From NCBI GenBank assembly GCA_029245525.1, contig JAQWPD010000057.1:1-42766 (forward strand): a stretch of DNA of 42,766 nucleotides, in the 5' to 3' direction. The notes beneath the pieces were generated by a model, which worked only from the letters and a program-made list of their open reading frames with translations, ran no database searches and was not told where the DNA came from. Source of the stretch: Gammaproteobacteria bacterium. Lineage in GTDB: Bacteria; Pseudomonadota; Gammaproteobacteria; Steroidobacterales; GCA-2729495. The position numbers and the translations under genes are program-made. Shown here one piece after another: positions 32,349-42,766 of the stretch. Every line of letters starts with the position of its first letter. Position 1 is the first letter of the stretch.

Positions 32349-32714
32349 ATGGAACATTTTATTGTCACTATGCTCGCCAAGCCAGGCGAGGAAGCGAAAG
32401 TTGCGAGCTACTATCAACGTATTAGCAAAGATATTGATGCTGCCGACGGTTTTCTTGGCCGCACAGTGATGTGTTCGGTGCCCGGTTCAATGGCAGAGGA
32501 TGTCAACAAGCGCATCACAGCAGAACAAAGGGCGGAGCATCCGCCGCATGATGATGAGCAATTAGCTCAGTTTATTATTCATGAAAAATGGGAATCTAAA
32601 GAAGCGCGCTGGGCATTCTCCAGCAATCTGAAGATTGATCGCAAGACTGAACTGTTTCCGTACATCCGCAGTGAGCATACCCATGAGTACTATGTCGATG
32701 CGTTAAACCAATAG
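32349..32714 (+). CDS. ABM-like dimeric alpha/beta-barrel protein
   Basis: A 121-residue small cytosolic protein. The fold pattern (HFIVTMLAKPGEEAKVASYYQRISKDIDAADGFLGRTVMCSV, FIIHEKWESKEARWAFSSNL) is that of the antibiotic-biosynthesis-monooxygenase/dimeric alpha-beta-barrel family. Many members do not have known oxygenase activity, and some degrade heme or quinones. An insertion rich in His and Glu (AEQRAEHPPHDDEQ) sits in the middle. A ribosome site (AGAGGT) precedes the ATG. It is last on the strand after the heme and Tat genes. Confidence 0.8.
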   Translation: MEHFIVTMLAKPGEEAKVASYYQRISKDIDAADGFLGRTVMCSVPGSMAEDVNKRITAEQRAEHPPHDDEQLAQFIIHEKWESKEARWAFSSNLKIDRKTELFPYIRSEHTHEYYVDALNQ

Positions 32715-33117
32715 GTATTAATCCCTTAGCGCTTCCGGACAGACAATAGACAGTTCTTTCCAATGATTAAGTGGCGTCCCCGCATTTTTCACGGCACCTG
32801 CTAAGGGCCCTCAGGGGGCCGTTCGCCTGAGATTCATCCCGTGGGTTGCGGACGCTTCCTTTTTGTATAAAAAACCGGCACAAAAATCGCGTCACCACGG
32901 CATTTCCTCACGATTTTGCTTACAAATGGCCCCAGCTTAATCGCTAAGTACCTATAAAAAACAATGCTTTAAAAAAACTTTGCACAAAGAGCTTCAGCGG
33001 TGAAAATAATTGCGTTAAATTAGACCGGGTGCAGCAATTCACGCGCCAATCTGCAATTAACTATCGGCCTGGCCTCAGTAACGAAAGGTGTCGCCAGCAA
33101 CGTTCACGGAAGACGCC
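32715..33117. other. Intergenic region before the SYLF gene
   Basis: These 403 bp hold no gene that I can support. The first part holds the nested-stem element at 32774-32865. The AT-rich second half should hold the SYLF promoter, but no clear -35/-10 pair is visible. TTGCAC with AAAATA 17 bp on (near 32982-33010) is a weak candidate. Confidence 0.5.
32774..32865 (+). ncRNA. Candidate structured RNA or large terminator
   Basis: The ends pair: GCGTCC-CC-GCA (32774-32784) with TGCGGACGC (32847-32855). Inside, CACGG (32790-32794) pairs with CCGTG (32839-32843), and CTCAGG (32810-32815) with CCTGAG (32826-32831). TTCCTTTTTG follows. Three nested stems ending in a T run fit either a small RNA of about 90 bases with its own terminator or an elaborate operon terminator. 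I recognise no Rfam family. Confidence 0.4.
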
Positions 33118-33921
33118 ATGAAAAAACGATCACTGTTGATTATTGCACTGAGTCTTCTGGCCCTTGCAGGCACCGCAGCGGCTCAAACCAAAGTCGAACG
33201 GCGCGTGCTCAATTCCACCGAGGTTCTGCAGCAGTTCGTTCAAATCCCGGAGAAAGGCATACCAGAGAGCATATTGAAAGATGCCTATGGCATTGCCGTC
33301 ATTCCCAACACAATGAAAATTGGCTTTATGTTTGGTGGACGCCATGGCAAAGGCGTACTCATGGTCAAACGTCCGGATGGCTCTTGGAGCAACCCCAGCT
33401 TTATCGCACTAACGGGTGGCAGCTTCGGCTGGCAGGTGGGCGCTCAGTCGACAGATATTGTTATGGTGTTTCGTTCGCGTAAGAGCATCGACAACATTGC
33501 TCGCACTAAGCTAACGCTTGGGGCCGACGCGTCCATTGCCGCCGGACCGGTCGGTCGTCAAGCATCCGCCTCTACAGACGAAGTATTTAAAGCCGAGATT
33601 TTTTCGTACTCTCGAAACCGGGGCATTTTTGCCGGCGTAGCGCTGGACGGTACGATTATTACCATGGACACCAAAGCCAATCGGGCTTTCTATCGCAACG
33701 GCCAGGATACTGCCAAAGACGTGCTTATGAGTTCTACCCAGCAAGCTCCGCCCATAGCACGTGATCTGGTGAATGTGCTCAACGCTACAACCTCTCAATA
33801 TGTCGCCAGTAACGGCAGCGGCAAACGCACTATCAGCGCGGCACCGGCAACCAGCACGACATCAGGCCCTGTAAAAACCTACGGAATTGATGGTCCGCCA
33901 GAGGCCGGCATAAACTACTAG
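33118..33921 (+). CDS. SYLF-domain lipid-binding exported protein
   Basis: A 267-residue protein with a Sec signal peptide (cleavage after AAA, about 22) followed by a SYLF/DUF500 domain. Characteristic segments are ILKDAYGIAVIPNTMKIGFMFGGRHGKGVL, SFGWQVGAQSTDIVMVF and IFSYSRNRGIFAGVALDGTIITMD. In this family the domain binds lipids or phosphoinositides. Bacterial exported versions are of unknown role. I choose the ATG at 33118, with GGAAG 7 bases upstream. The frame is open to a GTG at 33088. The Ser/Thr-rich tail ends in a short Pro/Gly stretch. A strong terminator follows. Confidence 0.93.
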   Translation: MKKRSLLIIALSLLALAGTAAAQTKVERRVLNSTEVLQQFVQIPEKGIPESILKDAYGIAVIPNTMKIGFMFGGRHGKGVLMVKRPDGSWSNPSFIALTGGSFGWQVGAQSTDIVMVFRSRKSIDNIARTKLTLGADASIAAGPVGRQASASTDEVFKAEIFSYSRNRGIFAGVALDGTIITMDTKANRAFYRNGQDTAKDVLMSSTQQAPPIARDLVNVLNATTSQYVASNGSGKRTISAAPATSTTSGPVKTYGIDGPPEAGINY

Positions 33922-33986
33922 GCCACCGATAAATGGCAGCCCCGCAATACGCCAAAAAACCAAAGGCCACAAGCTTCCTCCGCATT

Positions 33987-34024
33987 GCGGCTCTACTGCC
34001 TTCGGGTACTGAGCCGCTTTTTTT
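33987..34024 (+). terminator. Intrinsic terminator after the SYLF gene
   Basis: GCGGCTC and GAGCCGC (33987-33993 and 34011-34017) form a perfect 7-bp GC-rich stem around a loop that can itself pair (TAC with GTA). Seven T residues follow (34018-34024). It lies between the SYLF gene and the end of the convergent AAA/WD40 gene and works on the plus strand only. Confidence 0.92.
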
Positions 34025-34051
34025 GGAATTTGACGGGAAAGATAAAACCCA

Positions 34052-37000
34052 CTAGGGCTTGAGACCTCCGGTCTGCTCAGCAAGCACATCATCATCGGCC
34101 AGACGATTGCGCCACTCATTAAGCAGGGCGGCAGGCTCGCCGGCAAGTATCGGATACGCAGACGCATCAAGCGATATCTGCTGAACCATAGGGCGTAACC
34201 CAGACACCTCCACCAAGACATTCGCAACCCCTGCAATGGGATCAGGCTGCACAACAGCAGTGGCTTCCGGCAATAAAACCGACGACGTGGGAACCAATCC
34301 AATTGGAGACAAATCGAAGCGCTGCAACCAATAACCGCTGCGCAAAACCACCTGATTAGGATTAGAAAACGCCCAAAGGTTATCTGCTCTGCCAGGCAAT
34401 AATGCGGGTTCACCGACCTGCTGACGGGTCGCTATATCCCAAAGTATCAGCCGATTATCTTCACTGGCCGTCACCAACAATTGATCATCCAACGCGGCTA
34501 CCGCATAACGAACCTTGTATTCAGGTGGCACTAACTGCTCATAACTGCCCTCACGCCACCGCCATACAGCAACCCCCGTCTCCACGCCTGAGATCAATAC
34601 GGCATCTGCAAAACCAGTAACGCTAATCTGTGGAACGCTTCCGGAAAAACGCTGCTCAGCCAAACGTTCGCCCGACAACACATCCGTCACAACAATCGTT
34701 CTTTTGCTCGCTGAAATCACAATGTTACTCAGGGGAGAGAATTTCAGGCCAAGGACCGGGCCGTCCTGATGGCGCGCATCAAACTGCAATGGCACTCCTG
34801 TATTCGAATCCCAGATTTTTATCGTGCCATCAATCGAACCGCTGGCCAACAAATCACCTGTGCGATCAAAACTCAAAACGCTAATGGCAGACGCATGGCT
34901 ATTACTCAGCGAATCGGCAGCCGGGAAAACCATTACATCAGGATCACTATCAGCCGAGAATACCCTAACGCGACCATCGGCTGACCCCAAGGCGATACGA
35001 TCACCATTAACGGTCAATGCACTGTGGGAAATTGGCACACCAGCAATGCTATCAGCGACAGTTAATTGGTCTGATAGCTGCCACAGTTTCACTTCATGCT
35101 TACCATCATGCGTTATTGCAAGATCTTGCGAAGCTATAAAAACCGGTTGCGGCAGGGTCGGATACTCACTGTCCGCGATTAGCGCCGGATGGCGAACCGA
35201 TTGCCCCATTGCTCTGCTCATTGGCAAGCTAACACGCTCATAAGAGCGGCCACCGGAACCTAAAAATACCTGATCACCGCTGCTGGAGAATTCGTACTGC
35301 CAAAACTGGTTGCCGTTGCGCTCAAGCACAGGGTAATTCTGACGACCTTCTACAGCCCAAATCCGAAGAGCTTGTCGTGAATCCTGACTCACCAGCCAAC
35401 GGCTGGAAGCATCAAACGCAATATGGCGCGCGGGATTCGATTGTTGAAACTCCCGAAATAATGTTGCATCGCGCAGCGACCAAATACGTATCAGTCGGTC
35501 TTTGTCGGCAATCGCCAGATAGCGCCCCTGACCGTCAATAGCGACCGAGCCCGCGCCCTCGGCAGAGATAATTTCACCCTGGGGTTCCAAGGTCTCAAGA
35601 TCCCAAGTGCGATAACCACGACCGCCATCATCACGGTCGATACCCAGAACCAAGTAGCGGCCATCGGTCGATATAGCCTGTGGCGAGCCGCCGCCCGTTG
35701 GCAACACAATACTGCCCCGACGAGTGCCGGTTCCTGTATCCCAAACCTGAAGCTCGCGCTGGCCAATGGTTAGTACAGCAGTTCCATTCAGTGCGTATAC
35801 AGCATCAACAAAACCATCCTCACGGGGAATCCGGCTCAGCACAGCGGCGCTGGCTAGATCCCAAACCAATAGATCGCCCGCAACGTCTGCATCATCCGGC
35901 CACGCTAATGCGGTCTTACCCAGGGGACCCAATACAGAGTTGATCAGGGTTGTTAATACGGGTTCAGGAATCTGCGCAGCAAGGCCAGTCTCATCAATAG
36001 GCTCTGTAATCGCATCCGGTATACGGATATCCCAACCTAAAAGAACACCAGTCACACCACGCTGCGTGTCTGCAAACGCAGCGCTCCAGGTACCGGACGC
36101 ATCATCAGCCAACAATGCCTGTAACGCTGGAGTCGATTCAGCACTAAAAATATACTCACCTCTTTGTGCGCCGGCAGTCGCCTTACCCAAATTCAGTTGG
36201 GCAGTGCTGCCCGACGGGGCTCGCACCAACACCTGCAAATCACTCACCCGCGGATGATCGGTGCGAACTGCCACCTGCATGGTATCTGAGCTCGGAGGAG
36301 CGGAAACAATTAAGCGACTCTGTATCTGCAAACGCTCTTCGGCGACCAGCTCAAAGTCACTCAGCTGCACGGCCATTTGGTTGCGCTGCAACTGCCACAG
36401 TTGAACCAACTGCTGATCGTCCAGCAACGCCAATTGCGAGCTCTGCCTATCCACCTCCATTGATTTTAGCGAGCCTGCCAAACGAATAGTGCCTAATAAC
36501 CGGCGGTAGTCATTGCCAATAAGTGCGGCGGCGCTCATGCGGCGCTCATCACTGGGAACATCAAGCGCATTTAACTGGGCCAACAATGCGCCATCGCGCG
36601 CGCCACGCATTGCGAGCGCTTTACTCTGCCTCACCCAAAATTCCGCAAGTAGCTCACGGGCTTGTTGCTCTGCCCCGGGCACGCTCTGCATCCGTGCATA
36701 GGTTCGAGTGGCATCAGCCAGTGATTCAGCACGGCGGCTCTGACGTGCCAAAAAATCGGCAAACAAGCTATCTGCGTGATCACCATAGCCGGGCAAAAAC
36801 CGCAAACTTTCATAGGCTTCATAAGCAACCTGATAGTCCTGAGATGCTGCGGTTAAAGCCCGCTCGTAAGGTGCCGGAAGGTATTTCGTATACCACAAAG
36901 GCAGCGCTACCAGTGCCAGAGTAGCAGCAGCTGCAATACTCAATCGCCGCCAGCCAAAAGGCAGATGCTGATTAGCCCAGCGGGAACTGAAGACCTCAGC

Positions 37001-38056
37001 ATAGACATTATTGCGCAGCACCAACATGCCAGTGGAGCCCTCAACCACGATACCGGCAGCCAGCAATTCGCGTTGCGAACGCGAACTTTTCAATATCGAC
37101 ACGTCACCGCCCTTACGAATTTTTCCGTACATAGAAAGGCGAGCCACGCGACCCGAGTTCTGCTGTAACACACTTGCAGCAACCGCTGCCAAATGCGGTT
37201 CCTCGGGCTCAGCAGAGCTAAGAAACAACTTAGCGACCAACTCATCCACGGTTTCTCCTGACAGCATGTCGTTCTGACGACGAGCCAAACCGCGAAACAG
37301 CTTCTGCGTTAAATAGGGGTGACCACGAGTAAACCACCAGATACGTTCAAGCACCTGCTCAACATTGATGTTTTCTGTTCCCAAGCCATCCAACAACAGA
37401 TCCATCTCACTTCGACAAAAATCATTGAGAGGGATAGGCACAGAAATACCAAACGGCGAGTCCTGCACATCATTTACCAGCTCTTCTGGCGCACCTGCAC
37501 CCAGAAGACAAAATGTCAGGCGCTGAAACTCAGGCTCTGTAGAGCGCATGTCATAACAGCTGCGCACAGCATTCAGAAACTCCTGGCCCAGCGGATGACC
37601 AGCCATCACTTCTAAACGGTCGACGAACACCACATAGCGATGATCACCACTTGCCAGTACGACCTCAAAGAAAAACTCAACCAACCGCTGCTGATTGGTT
37701 AAGCCACTGTGGTCAGCCCACCAAGCTTGCATGTCTGATTTAATCCTCAGATCACGGACAATCCGATAAGCGATGCTGTAATACCAACGACCGGAGGTAT
37801 CATCCTGCTCATTCCGCAATAACTGAGTAAAATCGATAACAGCCACACGCACATCGCGGTCACGAAGACTCCACGCAGTATGAGCCGCCAGGCTTGTTTT
37901 ACCTGTATGCCGCTGCGATAGAACATGACAGTAATCACCGCTCATCAAATGACGCAACAACAGATCATCCGCATCACGCTTGATGTAACACGCACGATCC
38001 GGCTGAACCGGACCACCTACGGCGTAAAAATTAGCACTGCGAAACTTGGAACCCAT
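34052..38056 (-). CDS. AAA-like ATPase / P-domain / WD40 membrane protein
   Basis: A protein of about 1,334 residues. The cytosolic N-terminus is an AAA-like (STAND-type) NTPase: Walker A SQRHTGKTS near 48-56 and Walker-B-like VVFVDRLEV near 143-150, followed by a helical/winged region. One membrane segment follows at about 372-389. Beyond it is a helical linker, then a proprotein-convertase P-domain (about 576-680: LQIQSRLIVSAPPSSDTMQVAVRTDH... GTWSAAFADTQRGVTGVLLGWDIRI) placed inside a WD40 propeller (about 530-560 and 715-1300; SISVLSFDRTGDLLASGSIDGTIKIWD). The start could also be a GTG 6 bases earlier. Function unknown. A signalling or sensing STAND protein with an external propeller is likely. 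It is convergent with the SYLF gene. Confidence 0.88.
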   Translation of the reverse strand: MGSKFRSANFYAVGGPVQPDRACYIKRDADDLLLRHLMSGDYCHVLSQRHTGKTSLAAHTAWSLRDRDVRVAVIDFTQLLRNEQDDTSGRWYYSIAYRIVRDLRIKSDMQAWWADHSGLTNQQRLVEFFFEVVLASGDHRYVVFVDRLEVMAGHPLGQEFLNAVRSCYDMRSTEPEFQRLTFCLLGAGAPEELVNDVQDSPFGISVPIPLNDFCRSEMDLLLDGLGTENINVEQVLERIWWFTRGHPYLTQKLFRGLARRQNDMLSGETVDELVAKLFLSSAEPEEPHLAAVAASVLQQNSGRVARLSMYGKIRKGGDVSILKSSRSQRELLAAGIVVEGSTGMLVLRNNVYAEVFSSRWANQHLPFGWRRLSIAAAATLALVALPLWYTKYLPAPYERALTAASQDYQVAYEAYESLRFLPGYGDHADSLFADFLARQSRRAESLADATRTYARMQSVPGAEQQARELLAEFWVRQSKALAMRGARDGALLAQLNALDVPSDERRMSAAALIGNDYRRLLGTIRLAGSLKSMEVDRQSSQLALLDDQQLVQLWQLQRNQMAVQLSDFELVAEERLQIQSRLIVSAPPSSDTMQVAVRTDHPRVSDLQVLVRAPSGSTAQLNLGKATAGAQRGEYIFSAESTPALQALLADDASGTWSAAFADTQRGVTGVLLGWDIRIPDAITEPIDETGLAAQIPEPVLTTLINSVLGPLGKTALAWPDDADVAGDLLVWDLASAAVLSRIPREDGFVDAVYALNGTAVLTIGQRELQVWDTGTGTRRGSIVLPTGGGSPQAISTDGRYLVLGIDRDDGGRGYRTWDLETLEPQGEIISAEGAGSVAIDGQGRYLAIADKDRLIRIWSLRDATLFREFQQSNPARHIAFDASSRWLVSQDSRQALRIWAVEGRQNYPVLERNGNQFWQYEFSSSGDQVFLGSGGRSYERVSLPMSRAMGQSVRHPALIADSEYPTLPQPVFIASQDLAITHDGKHEVKLWQLSDQLTVADSIAGVPISHSALTVNGDRIALGSADGRVRVFSADSDPDVMVFPAADSLSNSHASAISVLSFDRTGDLLASGSIDGTIKIWDSNTGVPLQFDARHQDGPVLGLKFSPLSNIVISASKRTIVVTDVLSGERLAEQRFSGSVPQISVTGFADAVLISGVETGVAVWRWREGSYEQLVPPEYKVRYAVAALDDQLLVTASEDNRLILWDIATRQQVGEPALLPGRADNLWAFSNPNQVVLRSGYWLQRFDLSPIGLVPTSSVLLPEATAVVQPDPIAGVANVLVEVSGLRPMVQQISLDASAYPILAGEPAALLNEWRNRLADDDVLAEQTGGLKP

Positions 38057-38351
38057 AAGCACCCAATCGATCGTTATTAATACCCTATTGTCCCCAAATT
38101 ATGCGTCCGCCGACAGTTCAATCTGCCGGAAAACCAAAAAAATACCGGTGCAACAACATCAAATCGAGTCCTGACAAACGTTTCGGTGCAAAAATCATTC
38201 AGAATCTTCGTTTTGGACAGCAACGCCAGCAATTAAAAAGCCGTCGCTGGGCATCGCTATAATCTTCGCAAACAATAACTGTGCACTCACAGACCTCAAT
38301 AAATAATCGAGCCTGTTCTCCTCACACAATACAGATGACAACACTTTGCAA
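38057..38351. other. Divergent intergenic region with a TonB-receptor -10 box
   Basis: About 295 bp between the AAA/WD40 gene (minus) and the TonB-dependent receptor (plus). A perfect -10 TATAAT lies at 38258-38263, about 85 bases before the receptor start, but the -35 position holds only A-rich sequence, so an activator is likely. I see no clear Fur box. The minus-strand promoter is not clear. Confidence 0.45.
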
Positions 38352-40445
38352 ATGAGACTTTCAGCTACAACATCAACGATCGGGCGACAGTTTCTGTTAA
38401 ATACTCTGCTTCTCTCCGGCCTGTCATTAACAACAGTCGTAAGCGCTGCAGAGCCACAGGAAATTGTTATTACTGAGAGTCGAATGCCTGTCGACTATCT
38501 CGATTTAACGGGCAACACTGCGGTAATTGATAGCGAAGAAATCTTTATTACCAACCCGGTACACCCATATGAAATGGGCGTAAGGGTGCCCGGCGTTTGG
38601 GTAAGTCGCGGCAATGGTCAGGAGCACCTCACAGCCATTCGCTCAGCCGTACTCACCGGCGCTGGTTCATGCGGTGCATTTCTGATCATGGAAAATAGCG
38701 TGCCCATCAGACCCAGCGGCTTCTGCAATGCCAACCAACTTATGGAGGTGCCGGTAGACCAACTGGCAGAGATAGAAGTTGTTCGTGGGCCCGCCAGCGC
38801 GCTATACGGGTCAAATGGTTTGCTTGGGACAATGAATGCGCTGCTTCCGGACCCCGGCAGCAAACCCGGCATTACCACTAGTCTGGAAGGCGGCTCTAAC
38901 GATTTTCTGCGCGCCAAAGCGCTCTGGGGAAGCAATGCTTCAGGTACAACAACCTGGAACGCCGGACTCAGCGCGGACAGAGACGATGGCTATCGCGTCG
39001 ACTCGGGTTATAAACAAGCCCGCGGGTTCTGGAATACGCAGAGCGACACTAGCTCGGGCGTGCTAAAAACGCTGGTCAGCGGCTCGTGGCTGGATCAGGA
39101 AACCGCGGGCTATATTATCGGCGATAAAGATATTTATAAAGATCCCACCATAAATCGGAGCAATCCCTTCCCTGAGGCCTATCGCAAAGCATCCAGCCTT
39201 CGCGCCCAGATGAGCTGGCTACCCAGTGCGGACGGTCCTTGGGTCTGGAGTAATACGGGTTACCTACGATGGTCCGACATGGATTTTCTAATGCATTTTC
39301 TACCCGGGCAGCCTCAGGAAAAGAATGGTCAGATAAGTGCCGGCTATATGCTGCTGGGACAACGCGACAGCCTATGGAACTCGGTTCTGACCACCGGCAT
39401 AGACCTCGAATTTGCCTCGGGCTATCTCGATCAATATCAGGAGGGGCCCGCCACTGGCTTTGGTGCCGCTCGCAGACCTCAGGGCCAGCAATACGACTAC
39501 GATGTCTGGAGTATAGTCGCCGCGCCCTACGCCCGGCTGCAGGTACCCTTGAGCGACAGACTTACCGGCACGGTGGGCCTTCGATTCGAATACATGCGCT
39601 ATGACTACACCAACAATATGATCAGCGGCAATACGCGCGCCGATGGCACACCCTGTAATGACCCCAAAGGTTGCCTCTACTTCCGCCCTGAAAGTCAAAG
39701 CAATGATTTCTTGAACACCGCTCCTGAGCTGGGTCTGGTCTTTCGGGCAACCGAGCAACTGTCTATATTCAGCAACCTCCGCCGTGGCTTTCGTGCACCG
39801 CAAGCTACCGAGCTATACCGGCTGCAAGCTGAGCAGAATATCGACCAGATCAAACCCGAGACTGTCGATTCCTTTGAACTCGGCATGCATGGACAATACC
39901 CAAGCATTTCTTATGAACTGGTTGGCTACGCCATGCGCAAAGATAATTATATTTTTCAGGACAGCAACCGCAATAATGTCAACGATGGCAAGAGCAAGCA
40001 TCTGGGCATTGAAGCAGGCTTTACTTGGCAGATAACCACACCGGTGTACCTGTCGTTTGCCGGCACCTGGGCAAAACACACCTACGACTTCACTAACAAT
40101 GTGGTCAGCAAAGGCGACCGTATAGATACAGCTCCAGATATCATCGGCAGCGTGCAACTGGGGTATCAAGCAGACCTTGGTCGCACTGAGCTCGAATGGG
40201 TTTACAACGACGGTTACTTTGTTGAAACCACCAATAGTCGATCCTACGGGGGCCATAACCTACTCAATTGGAGGCTCATTATTGAACCGAGGCAACATTG
40301 GTGGGCAGCGCTTCGAGTCAATAATATTACTGATGAGGTCTATGCCGACCGGGCGGATTTTGCCTTTGGTAATTATCGGTATTTTCCGGGCAGGAGTCGC
40401 GAGTACTACCTTGAAATTGGCTATCGGACTGCTGGAAGCCCCTAA
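38352..40445 (+). CDS. TonB-dependent outer-membrane receptor
   Basis: A 697-residue receptor with a signal peptide (ending VVSAAE, about 30). A TonB-box-like start (QEIVITESRMP) is followed by a plug domain at about 55-170 (GVRVPGVWVSRGNGQEHLTAIRSA, IEVVRGPASALYGSNGLLGTMNAL) and a barrel that ends YFPGRSREYYLEIGYR. The plug has a pair of cysteines about 20 residues apart. The frame opens 6 bases earlier at TTG, but the ATG is preferred. The substrate is not clear from sequence. Siderophore or cobalamin-type receptors share this layout. No transporter genes are adjacent. Confidence 0.93.
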   Translation: MRLSATTSTIGRQFLLNTLLLSGLSLTTVVSAAEPQEIVITESRMPVDYLDLTGNTAVIDSEEIFITNPVHPYEMGVRVPGVWVSRGNGQEHLTAIRSAVLTGAGSCGAFLIMENSVPIRPSGFCNANQLMEVPVDQLAEIEVVRGPASALYGSNGLLGTMNALLPDPGSKPGITTSLEGGSNDFLRAKALWGSNASGTTTWNAGLSADRDDGYRVDSGYKQARGFWNTQSDTSSGVLKTLVSGSWLDQETAGYIIGDKDIYKDPTINRSNPFPEAYRKASSLRAQMSWLPSADGPWVWSNTGYLRWSDMDFLMHFLPGQPQEKNGQISAGYMLLGQRDSLWNSVLTTGIDLEFASGYLDQYQEGPATGFGAARRPQGQQYDYDVWSIVAAPYARLQVPLSDRLTGTVGLRFEYMRYDYTNNMISGNTRADGTPCNDPKGCLYFRPESQSNDFLNTAPELGLVFRATEQLSIFSNLRRGFRAPQATELYRLQAEQNIDQIKPETVDSFELGMHGQYPSISYELVGYAMRKDNYIFQDSNRNNVNDGKSKHLGIEAGFTWQITTPVYLSFAGTWAKHTYDFTNNVVSKGDRIDTAPDIIGSVQLGYQADLGRTELEWVYNDGYFVETTNSRSYGGHNLLNWRLIIEPRQHWWAALRVNNITDEVYADRADFAFGNYRYFPGRSREYYLEIGYRTAGSP

Positions 40446-40532
40446 TAAGCGCAAAAAAATGGGTTTTTAGCTAAATATGTCGGCATTTTGGGATGACGGC
40501 ATTGTTACCGAGGGGCAACTCCAAGATAATAG

Positions 40533-42766
<2,234 letters not shown>

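Noticed and set aside
32826-32842. CCTGAGATTCATCCC resembling part of a TPP riboswitch
   Set aside because: The second conserved TPP block is absent, and no thiamine gene lies downstream. The bases pair within the nested-stem element instead.
36523-36924. Long antisense frame inside the AAA/WD40 gene
   Set aside because: It lies wholly opposite a clear coding gene and encodes no recognisable protein.
34052-38056. P-domain as a sign of a subtilisin-like protease
   Set aside because: No Asp-His-Ser catalytic domain is present. The N-terminus is a P-loop ATPase.

Overview
The window looks like chromosomal DNA of a free-living, probably marine, gammaproteobacterium. Pointers are the roughly balanced base composition, a monomeric NADP isocitrate dehydrogenase, an RstA/CpxR-type two-component pair, many TonB/ExbBD-type genes, and abundant Sec, lipoprotein and Tat signals. 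I place it near the Cellvibrionales by gene content only. I saw no rRNA, tRNA, CRISPR array, transposase or phage gene.

Layout. (1) 1-2506, minus strand: an OmpR-family regulator and its sensor kinase, then a HAD-type lipoprotein cut by the window edge. (2) 2507-5531: a small methyltransferase and a thioredoxin-like ferredoxin on plus, facing a Nudix hydrolase and metallo-hydrolase pair on minus. (3) 6067-9552: an arsenic island. arsM is divergent from a fused arsenosugar-type glycosyltransferase and a radical SAM protein that is not of the classical ArsS type. (4) 9549-23895, minus strand: a long envelope cluster. Its downstream half holds a TlpA-like protein, a small periplasmic protein, three TPR proteins, ExbB, two ExbDs and an AgmX/PglI-type TonB-like protein. 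Its middle holds a second TlpA-like protein, a DUF4266 lipoprotein, a DUF3570 barrel and ApbE. Its upstream end holds an SH3-barrel protein and an outer-membrane barrel. (5) 23924-32714: heme-binding lipoproteins and cytochrome-like proteins (HzsA-related PD40 protein, DUF1592/1588-like protein, LamG lipoprotein), a Tat-exported DUF1501-like protein and an ABM-like protein. (6) 32715-40445: a structured RNA or terminator, a SYLF protein, a large AAA/P-domain/WD40 protein and a TonB-dependent receptor. (7) 40668-end: icd, cut by the edge.

Regions 4 and 5 appear to form one system. The TlpA operon (minus) and the cytochrome operon (plus) share a diverged inverted duplication covering the upstream region, 5' leader and 41-residue signal peptide, so they probably share regulation. 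A reasonable picture is an ExbBD-energised trans-envelope apparatus with TPR scaffolds and outer-membrane barrels. It would serve thiol-redox, flavin and heme proteins outside the cytoplasm. Its substrate is unknown. The other strong signals are the arsenic island with a non-classical radical SAM enzyme, an ExbD lacking the proton-carrying Asp, a CRP-like site followed by an attenuator-like hairpin, and a near-perfect 19-bp palindrome between divergent operons.
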